From positions 1-12,164 of the forward strand of contig CBDTTM010000064.1 in the NCBI GenBank assembly GCA_965363355.1: DNA of 12,164 nucleotides, read 5' to 3'. This document shows, piece after piece, positions 1 to 6,730 of this stretch (within the stretch, counting starts at the first letter, position 1; each line of letters starts with the position of its first letter). The position numbers were made by a program, and so were the translations under genes. The notes under the pieces were generated by a model. It did no database searches and was not told the DNA's origin. It worked only from the letters and a program-made list of their open reading frames with translations. Origin of the DNA: CBDTTM01 sp965363355 (GTDB lineage Bacteria; Bacillota; Negativicutes; Selenomonadales; Selenomonadaceae).

Positions 1-25
1 AGGATAGGAAGCTGCCGGTTAAGCG

Positions 26-56
26 AAGCTCTTGCTGAAAAGCGAGGGCTTTTTTT
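26..56 (+). terminator. Rho-independent terminator of a gene left of the window
   Basis: An 11-bp stem (26-36 with 41-51, two G-U pairs) closes a GAAA tetraloop and runs directly into seven T (50-56). This is a textbook intrinsic terminator for plus-strand transcription arriving from outside the window. The transcript it ends cannot be identified from the 25 bases that precede it. Confidence 0.85.
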
Positions 57-121
57 GTGCGCAAAAAAGGGGAAGCGAGCAAGCACGAAGACGAAAAGAC
101 GGAGAACGGATTCGAGGCGGG

Positions 122-304
122 CCGGAAGGCGAGGGCCAACGAAAGGCCAGGCAAGTCGCAGAAGGCAAATGAGATTCGTAGTGGTTCGTATACCGGAAAC
201 CCCTTAAAACTCGCTGCGCTCAGACAGTTAAGGGTTTTCCTCCGAGGCAGCATTTGCCTTGTCTGCTTGGTTGCAATGGCTTTCTTTTGCCCCCCGCCTT
301 CCGG
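122..304. repeat. Long imperfect inverted repeat / hairpin element, non-coding
   Basis: Paired segments nest in register: 122-131 with 295-304 (10/10), 141-149 with 277-284 (one bulged G), 158-161 with 263-266, 162-171 with 251-260 (10/10), and 195-207 with 228-240 (one C-T mismatch). The apex is 208-227. Together they make a single stem of about 183 nt. The stretch is more GC-rich than the leader after it. An open frame runs through here from a GTG at 57, but that GTG sits at the end of the terminator T-run and has no ribosome site, so I do not call a gene. It could be a dispersed extragenic repeat of the host or a structured RNA. The sequence alone cannot decide which. Confidence 0.6.
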
Positions 305-311
305 GGTGATG

Positions 312-751
312 AATGGTGGCGAAAGCGTAGGCTCTTGTTCAGGCGAAGAGGAGCGAAAGATTTGCACGCTGCTCTTCGCAGCGGGTCGCTGGGAGGCTGG
401 CGTGGAGCGTTGCGGAATATGTTTTATTTGGCTGGTATTATGTGGATTTAGAGTTGGTGAATGGTGGCGAAAGAGAAGATGCGTGGCTTTAGGCGAAGAG
501 GAGCGGAAAGATTTGCACGCTGCTTTGCGCAGCGGGTCGCTGGTGGCAGGCGTGGGGCGTTGCGGAATATGTTTTATTTGGCTGGCATTATGTGGATTTA
601 GAGTTTATAAATGGTGGCAAAGAGAAGATGCGTGGTTTAGGAGTGAAGGAAGGATTTGTACGTTGCTCTTTGCAGCGGGTCGCTGGGTGGCGTGAGTAGG
701 GCGTTGTGGAATAGATTTATTTGGCCGCTGGTTATGGATTTTGAATTGATA
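312..751. repeat. Three tandem direct repeats of 142-150 bp
   Basis: Copies start at the same AATGGTGGC motif at 312, 460 and 610. The first two are closely similar over their whole length; the third is more diverged and shorter. All three keep a small hairpin of 6 bp with a 5-nt loop (367-383, 518-534, 661-677). In the third copy one pair has become a G-U wobble, so the stem is preserved. A long open frame crosses the array, but indels between copies make it read the same DNA in different frames part-way through each unit. That argues the repeat is not under protein-coding constraint. Its function is unknown. Confidence 0.75.
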
Positions 752-775
752 TTTGAAACGAGGCTTTTGTATTTT
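746..775 (+). promoter_or_regulatory. Possible promoter for the Tat-HD gene
   Basis: TTGATA at 746-751 and TATTTT at 770-775 are 18 bases apart, in the AT-rich stretch between the repeat array and the gene at 899. The match is modest and other AT-rich hexamers lie nearby (for example TAGAAT near 832), so the exact promoter is uncertain. I see nothing else between 752 and the ribosome site at 885-894. Confidence 0.25.
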
Positions 776-898
776 ATTTAGTTTTTACAGATTCTTAAGA
801 GAAACATAACCTTAGGGCTTTTAATAGGCTTTAGAATAAAAGATAGAGTGTAAAAATTTTGTTTTTAGGGAATGAAGCTGAAATAGGAGTGAGGTAAA

Positions 899-2053
899 AT
901 GGATAATAGGCAAGAGCCGGATTCTATGTATACAATAAGTCGTCGCAGTTTTTTCAAGGTGGCTGCGGGAATGGCGGCGGGGGCTGTTTTTATGGGAATA
1001 CCGGAGATTTCTTTGGCAAAGAATGTGGAGTATAAGAGGATTCCTTTGGCAGATTGTCCTGCAGATCCTTTGGTAACGGCTAAGGCTTCAGCTTTGGTAT
1101 GTGCGGCTTATGAAACGGTGATTTCGACGGTAGGGAAGATAAGTGATGCACAGCTCCGATCGAAGGTACAGACTATTATTGAAAATCCGGCACCTACGTT
1201 GATGGAGCAGTATGAGTCGGAGCGTTCGATTGCGTTGGTATATAGTCGCTTGGCGTCGATGGGGTTGGTTGATACTAGTAGATTGTCGGATAAACAATTG
1301 TTTCCTCGTTATAAGGATAGTCAAAAAGCTCCGCAGCCGTTTATTGCAGCTCCTGGTAGTGGGTATGGAAGTCATCATGCATATCCGGGAGGATTATCGA
1401 CGCATACGGCGACCAATCTTCTATCTGTTTGTGGTTTGCTGGGGATTTATCGCAAGAATTATGGATATGATATTTCTAATGATGTGGTCATTGCTTCAGA
1501 GGCTTTGCATGATTTGCATAAGCCATGGGTTTTTCAGTGGGAAGAGGATGGAAGCTGTCTTTTGGAGATGACGATTGCGGGGACGGGATCTCATCATATA
1601 TTGAGTTTGGCAGAATCCATGTATCGTGGACTGCCAGCAGATGTTATTGTGGCACAGGCTTGCGCGCATAATCATCCGGGAACACCAAAAGATGAAGCGG
1701 ATGTTGTTGGCTGGATAAAGGCGGCAGCAGCAATTGCTGGAAAAGATCCTTTAAAAGAAGGATTTTTATCGAATGATGGAGAGCATGTTCCTTTGCCGCA
1801 GAGGCAGGAAGGTTTTATTACTCATTTAGGCGATCATGACTGGATACTAAGTGTTCCGGCAGCGCAGAATGGAGTTCTTGCCTTAAAAGAATTGGCAAAA
1901 GAAGTGTATGGAATGTCAGACAAGGATCTATCCGGGCTTCCTTTCAATAAATTCCGCAACTACGCAGCTTCTCAAATAAGTTTTATGAGGATTCATTCGC
2001 TGCTTGGTCAACCGAAGGCACTGAAAGCGTTAGTAAAATCAGTTATAGAATAA
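899..2053 (+). CDS. Tat-exported HD-domain metal-dependent phosphohydrolase-like protein
   Basis: This 384-residue protein has a twin-arginine signal at its N-terminus: S-R-R-S-F-F-K at 14-20, a hydrophobic stretch to about 36, and a likely cleavage after Ala40. The mature part carries an HD-type histidine/aspartate set in the order seen in YhaM-like HD domains: SHHAYPGGLSTHT (158-170, His169), LHDLHKP (203-209, His204-Asp205), SHHILS (231-236), ACAHNHPG (254-261) and HLGDHDW (309-315, Asp312). These would bind one or two metal ions. The substrate is unknown; family members usually cleave phosphoesters in nucleotides or nucleic acids. The export signal puts this one outside the cytoplasm. The ATG at 899 has AGGAG at 885-889 and GAGG at 891-894; Met10 is an alternative start that keeps the Tat motif. 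It is a single gene ending in its own terminator. The HD assignment is strong and the catalytic activity is inferred. Confidence 0.85.
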   Translation: MDNRQEPDSMYTISRRSFFKVAAGMAAGAVFMGIPEISLAKNVEYKRIPLADCPADPLVTAKASALVCAAYETVISTVGKISDAQLRSKVQTIIENPAPTLMEQYESERSIALVYSRLASMGLVDTSRLSDKQLFPRYKDSQKAPQPFIAAPGSGYGSHHAYPGGLSTHTATNLLSVCGLLGIYRKNYGYDISNDVVIASEALHDLHKPWVFQWEEDGSCLLEMTIAGTGSHHILSLAESMYRGLPADVIVAQACAHNHPGTPKDEADVVGWIKAAAAIAGKDPLKEGFLSNDGEHVPLPQRQEGFITHLGDHDWILSVPAAQNGVLALKELAKEVYGMSDKDLSGLPFNKFRNYAASQISFMRIHSLLGQPKALKALVKSVIE

Positions 2054-2054
2054 G

Positions 2055-2091
2055 AAAAGGTGCATCTGTTTTTTGCAGATGCACCTTTTTT
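2055..2091. terminator. Bidirectional terminator between convergent genes
   Basis: A perfect 10-bp stem (2059-2068 with 2076-2085) has a 7-nt loop. It is flanked by AAAA on the left and six T on the right, so it can stop transcription from both sides. It lies two bases after the stop of the HD gene, and its right edge touches the stop codon of the minus-strand AraC-type gene. Confidence 0.9.
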
Positions 2092-2992
2092 ATGGTTCGA
2101 CAAAGGGATTTTCTTTTGACTTATCGCGATAGGCGGAAGGGGTCATATGGATGTTTTTTTTGAATTGCTTAGAAAAGTAGGCACTGTCGATAAACCCTGT
2201 TTGCGAGGCGATTTCATTGATGGATTTTTCTGTTTCAATGAGCAGCTGTTTTGCTTTATCGAGTCGTATTTGCAGAAGCAGTTGAAGTGGACTGGTTCCA
2301 TATTTCTGTTTTAGGCGACGGATGATATGTGCAGGGTGGAAAGCGTAGCGTAGTGCTAGATCTTTGAGCTGGATAGGTTCTTGGTAGTGAACCATTAGGT
2401 ATTCAAAGATATCGGTGGCAATATCTTTTTTTTCAAAGGTGCTTCTTGAATCACAGAGGTATGTGAGGATACTAAAAAAAAGCTGCTGTTGTTTGATTTG
2501 TGAGGCGTCTGAGTTATAGAAGCGTTTGGTATGGTCTCTTTTGTTTATGCGGACCTGGGTGATTGCTTCCATATCTTCGGCCATTTGCTCCTGACGCTCT
2601 AAAGCGATTGTTCCATATTGGGGCAGGCTGACGTGGAATTCTTCTTTGGCAAATTGCTGGGCGCTTTTTTGGATGACATTGGAGTCGTAGACGGGACGTT
2701 CATCAAAAAAGAAATCTCCAGTTGTATAAAAGTGCAGCCAGTAAAAATTGGTTTCCTGCTCGCAGCATTTTGTGCCACGGTGAAGCCGGTTCGGCGGGAG
2801 AATCAAGAATTGGCCGCGACTCAATGTGAAGTTTTGCTTGTTTTCTTCCATATAAAGTCGTCCAGAAGTTACATAAATTAAGTCGAATGTGTGGGGAAGG
2901 ACTCTTCGAAGATGGCTGTCGCCTTCGCGAAATACGGAACTGCCGCCGACAATCAAGTGCGGCAATGGAGGACAGGTGAAAACAATGTACAA
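2090..2992 (-). CDS. AraC-family transcriptional regulator (probable arabinofuranoside-locus activator)
   Basis: The protein has 300 residues. The N-terminal half (about 1-110) is an AraC-type cupin sensor, with the usual pattern of a G-x-x-H/R stretch, 'FDLIYVTSGRLYMEE' (36-50) and 'LPPNRLHRG' (65-73). The C-terminal 100 residues (about 193-295) form the double helix-turn-helix domain, with the family signature running from INEIASQTGF (258-267) to TPSAYR (284-289). The start is a TTG at 2992. The reading frame has a stop three codons upstream and no Met before residue 48, and AAGGATGTGAG lies just before the TTG. The gene is divergent from the symporter/GH127 pair, which suggests it senses the imported sugar and activates them, and may regulate itself. 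The effector is inferred from context only. Confidence 0.9.
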   Translation of the reverse strand: MYIVFTCPPLPHLIVGGSSVFREGDSHLRRVLPHTFDLIYVTSGRLYMEENKQNFTLSRGQFLILPPNRLHRGTKCCEQETNFYWLHFYTTGDFFFDERPVYDSNVIQKSAQQFAKEEFHVSLPQYGTIALERQEQMAEDMEAITQVRINKRDHTKRFYNSDASQIKQQQLFFSILTYLCDSRSTFEKKDIATDIFEYLMVHYQEPIQLKDLALRYAFHPAHIIRRLKQKYGTSPLQLLLQIRLDKAKQLLIETEKSINEIASQTGFIDSAYFSKQFKKNIHMTPSAYRDKSKENPFVEP

Positions 2993-3011
2993 TTTAACTC
3001 ACATCCTTATG

Positions 3012-3040
3012 TTTATATTGTTATGAATAATTTTCTTCAA
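3012..3040 (-). promoter_or_regulatory. Promoter of the AraC-type regulator
   Basis: Read on the minus strand, TTGAAG (3040-3035) and TATAAA (3017-3012) are separated by exactly 17 bases. The expected transcript start is near 3005, leaving a leader of roughly 13 bases before the TTG start codon that includes the purine-rich AAGGATGTGAG. Confidence 0.6.
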
Positions 3041-3102
3041 ATACTTATTTTATTTAGATTTTATGGGTTTATAACTATAGAGAGTCAATGGATTTCTTTA
3101 AA

Positions 3103-3144
3103 ATAAGTTAATTTTATTATACAATATAAGTTAATATTATTATA
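3103..3144 (+). promoter_or_regulatory. 19-bp direct repeat, likely AraC-type operator
   Basis: ATAAGTTAATTTTATTATA (3103-3121) and ATAAGTTAATATTATTATA (3126-3144) differ at one base and are spaced with a period of 23 bp, about two helical turns. AraC-family activators commonly bind directly repeated half-sites of about this size just upstream of the -35 element. This pair ends 20 bases before the proposed -35 of the symporter promoter. The region is AT-rich, but a 19-mer repeated with one mismatch is more than composition alone would suggest. Confidence 0.55.
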
Positions 3145-3164
3145 TAAAAAGCGAAATTATTGCA

Positions 3165-3193
3165 TTACGTTCTATCTTAAATTCACGTATACT
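3165..3193 (+). promoter_or_regulatory. Probable activator-dependent promoter of symporter/GH127 unit
   Basis: A good -10, TATACT (3188-3193), follows a poor -35, TTACGT (3165-3170), at 17-bp spacing. A better -35 match, TTGCAT at 3160, would be 22 bases away. A weak -35 next to an upstream direct repeat fits a promoter that needs an activator. Transcription would start near 3200, giving a leader of about 120 nt. A perfect 10-bp palindrome, TGCACGTGCA (3209-3218), lies just after the start and could be a second protein site. Confidence 0.45.
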
Positions 3194-3255
3194 ATTTTAT
3201 AGGAGCATTGCACGTGCATACAATTGGCTTTTAAGTGGATTTTAGATTGAATTAT

Positions 3256-3285
3256 CTCAATATTTTAATTTAATAAAATATTGAG
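3256..3285 (+). promoter_or_regulatory. Perfect 12-bp inverted repeat in the symporter leader
   Basis: Bases 3256-3267 pair perfectly with 3274-3285 around a 6-nt loop, and a run of five T follows a few bases later. It lies about 20 bases before the ribosome site of the symporter. It may be an attenuator, an mRNA-stabilising 5' hairpin or a protein-binding palindrome. The stem is AT-rich and not immediately followed by the T-run, so I do not call it a terminator. Confidence 0.5.
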
Positions 3286-3318
3286 CGTCTTTTTGAATTA
3301 AAAAGCGGAGGGGTTAGG

Positions 3319-4659
3319 ATGAGTGAAAAAAGTCAAGTCGAAAAGGTCTCTTTAAGAGGCCGGCTTAGTTATGCTTTGACTGATGGCTGTGGTAATTTGT
3401 TGTATTGTATTATTGGATCCTACTTATTGTATTTTTACACGGATGTTTTTGGTTTATCTGTAGCGACTACTGGGGCAATTTTGTTGGCAACACGTCTTTT
3501 GGATGCGGTTGATGCACCTGTTTGGGGATTTATCGTTGATCATACGAAAACGAAATACGGGCAAAGTCGACCTTATTTTTTATGGCTGTGCGTTCCTTTT
3601 GCGGTTTTCATGTGGCTGACGTTTACAACGCCGGGGCTTAGCGGAACGGCAAAAACAGTTTATGCGGTAGTGACATATATTTTGGCAGGTGTGTTCTATA
3701 CGGGAATTCAAACAGCAATCACGTCTATTTTGCCAAACCTTACAAGAAATCCAGGCGAGCGTGTTATGCTCAATACGTTCCGCATGGTTGGTGGCAATGT
3801 GGGTGCCTTTGTTTGTATGACGTTTACGCTCAGTTTAGTCGCTTTCTTTGGTGGCGGAAATGATCAAAAAGGTTTTTCGATGGCGTTAGCTTTTTTTGGA
3901 ATTATTGCGATCATCTTATTTACTATTGCGTTTAAGAATTTGCGTGAAGTAAATGTAGAAAACATAAAGCAGATTCCAGTAAAAGATAGCATAAGAGCGA
4001 TTAAAGGCAACTGGCCATGGATTATCCTGGTTGTTGCGAATTTGATTTTTTGGATTGCGTTGACGATTCGCTTATCGACTGTGGTTTATTATTGCCAATA
4101 TTATTTGGGGGATAAGAGCTTGGTAGCCGTCATTAATGGAACGATGATTATTCAAGTGGTGGGCATGATTTCTATTCCGTTCATTGTTGGGAAAACAAGT
4201 AAATATAAGACGATGATTATTGGTTTTTGTCTAGCTGCTTTAGGGCATGTGGCAATGTTTTTAGCTGGCGCCAACATTCCGTATTTGCTGGCAGCCTGGG
4301 GTCTTAGCTGCATTGGCCAGGGAATTGCATGTTCGATGCCATTTGCGATGCTTTCTGATACGGTTGATTATGGGGAATGGAAGACAGGAATTCGTGCTAG
4401 TGGATTTTTGACAGCGATAGGCAGTGCTTTTTGCATTAAAGCGGGTTCTGGTATTGGTGGATTTATTCCTGCTATGGTCATGGATGCCTTTGGTTATGTG
4501 CCAAATGCAGTACAGTCTGCTTCGGCACTTTTGGGGATACAGGTTGTATTTATTTGGCTTCCAGCGGTTATCTTTTTGCTGGGCATCGTGCCGATGTTAT
4601 TTTATAGCAAGTATGAGAAAAAGGAAGAGAAAATATTGCTGGAGTTAGCAAGGGAATAA
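3319..4659 (+). CDS. GPH-family (MelB-like) sugar:cation symporter
   Basis: This 446-residue polytopic membrane protein has about 12 hydrophobic segments and no signal peptide. The N-terminal signature of the glycoside-pentoside-hexuronide family is clear: residues 60-86 contain LLDAVDAPVWG, a charged D-H-T-K-T-K-Y-G loop and QSRPY. Length is typical for the family. It should import a glycoside, here most likely a short L-arabinofuranoside, by cation symport. MelB's first cation-site acid aligns with Asp62; its second (Asp59 in MelB) aligns with Ala66, with an Asp at 65 instead, so the coupling ion is unclear. The ATG has GGAGGGG at 3307-3313. The next gene begins 12 bases after the stop, so the two are surely co-transcribed. 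Family assignment is firm and the substrate is inferred from the GH127 partner. Confidence 0.92.
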   Translation: MSEKSQVEKVSLRGRLSYALTDGCGNLLYCIIGSYLLYFYTDVFGLSVATTGAILLATRLLDAVDAPVWGFIVDHTKTKYGQSRPYFLWLCVPFAVFMWLTFTTPGLSGTAKTVYAVVTYILAGVFYTGIQTAITSILPNLTRNPGERVMLNTFRMVGGNVGAFVCMTFTLSLVAFFGGGNDQKGFSMALAFFGIIAIILFTIAFKNLREVNVENIKQIPVKDSIRAIKGNWPWIILVVANLIFWIALTIRLSTVVYYCQYYLGDKSLVAVINGTMIIQVVGMISIPFIVGKTSKYKTMIIGFCLAALGHVAMFLAGANIPYLLAAWGLSCIGQGIACSMPFAMLSDTVDYGEWKTGIRASGFLTAIGSAFCIKAGSGIGGFIPAMVMDAFGYVPNAVQSASALLGIQVVFIWLPAVIFLLGIVPMLFYSKYEKKEEKILLELARE

Positions 4660-4671
4660 AAGGTGAATAAA

Positions 4672-6645
4672 ATGAGAGAATTTGGCATTAATCGTGTGGA
4701 AATAAAGGACCCATTCTGGCTTCGCTATGGTAAATTGATTCGTGAGGAAATGCTGCCGTATCAGTGGCAGGTTTTAAATGACCAAGCGGACATTGTAATT
4801 GAAAAGGAGCGCGATGCGGATTATATTCCGGCGGATAAAAGCCACGCAATCGAAAATTTCAAGATTGCTGCCGGGCTTGAAAAGGGATCACATTATGGGA
4901 TGGTTTTCCAAGACAGTGATGTCTATAAGTGGCTGGAGGCAGTAGCGTATTCGTTGCAGCAATCCTATGATGCTTCTTTAAAGGAGCTTGCCGATGGTGT
5001 AATTGATTTGATTGCTGCAGCTCAGGAAGAAGATGGGTATCTCAACACGTATTTTACGGTGGAGGCGCCAACACGGAAGTTTAAACGCCTATACCAAAGT
5101 CACGAGCTTTATTGTGCGGGCCATTATATTGAAGCGGCAGTAGCGTATTATGATGCGGTGGGCAGCGATAAGGCTTTGGCGGTGGCTTGTTCTTTAGCGG
5201 ATTGCATCGATGCCCATTTTGGAGCGGAGCCAGGAAAAATCAAAGGATATGATGGGCATGAAGAAATCGAGCTCGCCTTGTTACGATTATATGAGGTCAC
5301 TGGGGAAAAACGGTATATGGAGCTGAGCCATTTCTTTTTGTATGAACGGGGCCAAGACCCAACGTTTTTTAGCAAACAAGTTGAAGCAGATCCGGATAAA
5401 TCGGTATTGATTGAAGGAATGGAAGGGTTTTCTGCCAAATATTATCAGGTTCATAAGCCTTTGTTCGATCAAGAAACTGCTGAGGGGCATGCGGTGCGAG
5501 TTGTTTATTTGTGCACTTCCATGGCGAAACTCGCTCATTTGAACCATGATGAAAAAATACTGGCTGCTTGTCAGCGCCTGTGGGAAAATATAGTGACAAA
5601 GCGTTTATATATTACGGGAGCTATTGGGTCGACCGTTACAGGGGAAGCTTTCACGGCAGATTATGATTTACCTAATGATACGATGTATGGTGAAACGTGT
5701 GCATCGATTGGTTTGATCTTTTTTGCAAAAGAAATGCTGCAAAATGAAATCAAGGGAGAATATGCAGATGTCATGGAAAAAGCTTTGTACAATACGGTGA
5801 TCAGTGGGATGGCACTCGATGGCAAACATTTCTTTTATGTCAATCCGCTTGAGGTCGTGCCGGAATACAGCCGCAAGGATCCGGGCAAAAGCCATGTGAA
5901 ATTGACGAGACCGGCTTGGTTTGGTTGTTCGTGTTGTCCGCCAAATTTGGCAAGATTGCTGACTTCTTTGAATCATTACGCTTATACGGTGAAGAACGAT
6001 GCTGTTTATACGGATCTCTATATGAGCTGTGAGGCAGAATTTTCTATCGGCGGTCAGACGGTAGGCATCTCACAGAAGACGGATTATCCTTGGAATGGAT
6101 CGGTGCATTTTTCACTGAATGCTGACGGGGAAAAATCTTTTGGTTTTGGTATCCGTATACCGTCTTGGGCAAAAAATTATTGTTTGAAAGTAAACGGAGA
6201 AATTTGTTCGGATCCGATAAAAAATGGTTTTGTTCTCATCGAACGTCGATGGAGAACGGGCGACGAAGTTGAGCTGGAGCTCGATATGAGCGTGCGTTTT
6301 TGGGAAGCGAATCCAAAGGTCAGAGAAGACTTACACCGCGTAGCCGTGCAGCGAGGGCCAATCGTGTATTGTGCGGAAAGCTTTGACAATGGTGAAGGTT
6401 TGCAGCTTTTGCACGTAACGGATGAAACGAAATTTTCCTATGTTTTTGATGAAACGAAATTTGGCGGAGCCGGAATTTTGCAAGGGCCTGCGGGAAAGTT
6501 GAAAATACAAGAAACGTGGCAAAAAGATCTGTATCGTCCAGCCGAGATGGCAGAATTTGAACCGAAGACGATCACGTTGATTCCTTATTTTTGCTGGGCA
6601 AACCGCGGCGAAAATGAAATGCTTGTTTGGCTGCATAAGAAATAA
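4672..6645 (+). CDS. GH127 beta-L-arabinofuranosidase (HypBA1-like), cytoplasmic
   Basis: Hydrolyses terminal beta-L-arabinofuranosyl residues, as in beta-1,2-linked arabinofuranose of hydroxyproline-rich plant glycoproteins. The protein has 657 residues from this start, close to Bifidobacterium HypBA1, and can be aligned with it from memory nearly end to end. The zinc/catalytic set is complete: GETC (Glu341, Cys343) and CSCCPP (Cys421 nucleophile, Cys422), plus the likely acid/base Glu325 in TGEAF. Other family blocks are present: YDLPNDTMYGETCAS, GMVFQDSDVYKW, RGPIVYCAE and LIPYFCWANR. There is no signal peptide, so substrate must be brought in by the symporter just upstream. I chose the ATG at 4672, which has AGGTGA five bases before it. 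A GTG at 4663 in the same frame, with AGGGA upstream, would add three residues. Some GH127 members act on other sugars, so the exact substrate is inferred. Confidence 0.93.
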   Translation: MREFGINRVEIKDPFWLRYGKLIREEMLPYQWQVLNDQADIVIEKERDADYIPADKSHAIENFKIAAGLEKGSHYGMVFQDSDVYKWLEAVAYSLQQSYDASLKELADGVIDLIAAAQEEDGYLNTYFTVEAPTRKFKRLYQSHELYCAGHYIEAAVAYYDAVGSDKALAVACSLADCIDAHFGAEPGKIKGYDGHEEIELALLRLYEVTGEKRYMELSHFFLYERGQDPTFFSKQVEADPDKSVLIEGMEGFSAKYYQVHKPLFDQETAEGHAVRVVYLCTSMAKLAHLNHDEKILAACQRLWENIVTKRLYITGAIGSTVTGEAFTADYDLPNDTMYGETCASIGLIFFAKEMLQNEIKGEYADVMEKALYNTVISGMALDGKHFFYVNPLEVVPEYSRKDPGKSHVKLTRPAWFGCSCCPPNLARLLTSLNHYAYTVKNDAVYTDLYMSCEAEFSIGGQTVGISQKTDYPWNGSVHFSLNADGEKSFGFGIRIPSWAKNYCLKVNGEICSDPIKNGFVLIERRWRTGDEVELELDMSVRFWEANPKVREDLHRVAVQRGPIVYCAESFDNGEGLQLLHVTDETKFSYVFDETKFGGAGILQGPAGKLKIQETWQKDLYRPAEMAEFEPKTITLIPYFCWANRGENEMLVWLHKK

Positions 6646-6650
6646 AGAAC

Positions 6651-6716
6651 AAAGCCCGATTCTTCAAAACAGGGAGAACTCTTTTTATAGAGTCTGTTTT
6701 GCAGGATCGGGCTTTT
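6651..6716. terminator. Composite long-hairpin terminator between convergent genes
   Basis: Three nested stems share one axis: 6651-6660 with 6706-6716 (AAAGCCCGAT type), 6665-6672 with 6694-6701 (8 bp), and 6678-6682 with 6689-6693 (5 bp, loop TTTTAT). A 4x4 internal loop and a 5-nt bulge separate them. The plus side ends in only four T and the minus side in a broken T-rich tract. It lies five bases after the GH127 stop and 14 bases from the stop of the convergent deoR-type gene, so it probably serves both. Confidence 0.8.
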
Positions 6717-6730
6717 GGGTTCGGGAATTT

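Noticed and set aside
57..695. Open frame of 212 codons over the hairpin and repeat array
   Set aside because: It starts with GTG at the end of a terminator T-run without a ribosome site, has low-complexity Arg/Lys/Glu-rich sequence, and reads the tandem repeats in changing frames. I treat it as a by-product of the repeats.
2618..3106. Two short plus-strand frames inside and beyond the araC-type gene
   Set aside because: They lie antisense to a well supported AraC-family protein or run into its promoter region, and show no recognisable domain.
5148..6636. Several minus-strand frames of 70-102 codons across the GH127 gene
   Set aside because: The plus-strand protein matches GH127 along its whole length; the antisense frames have no ribosome sites or family features.
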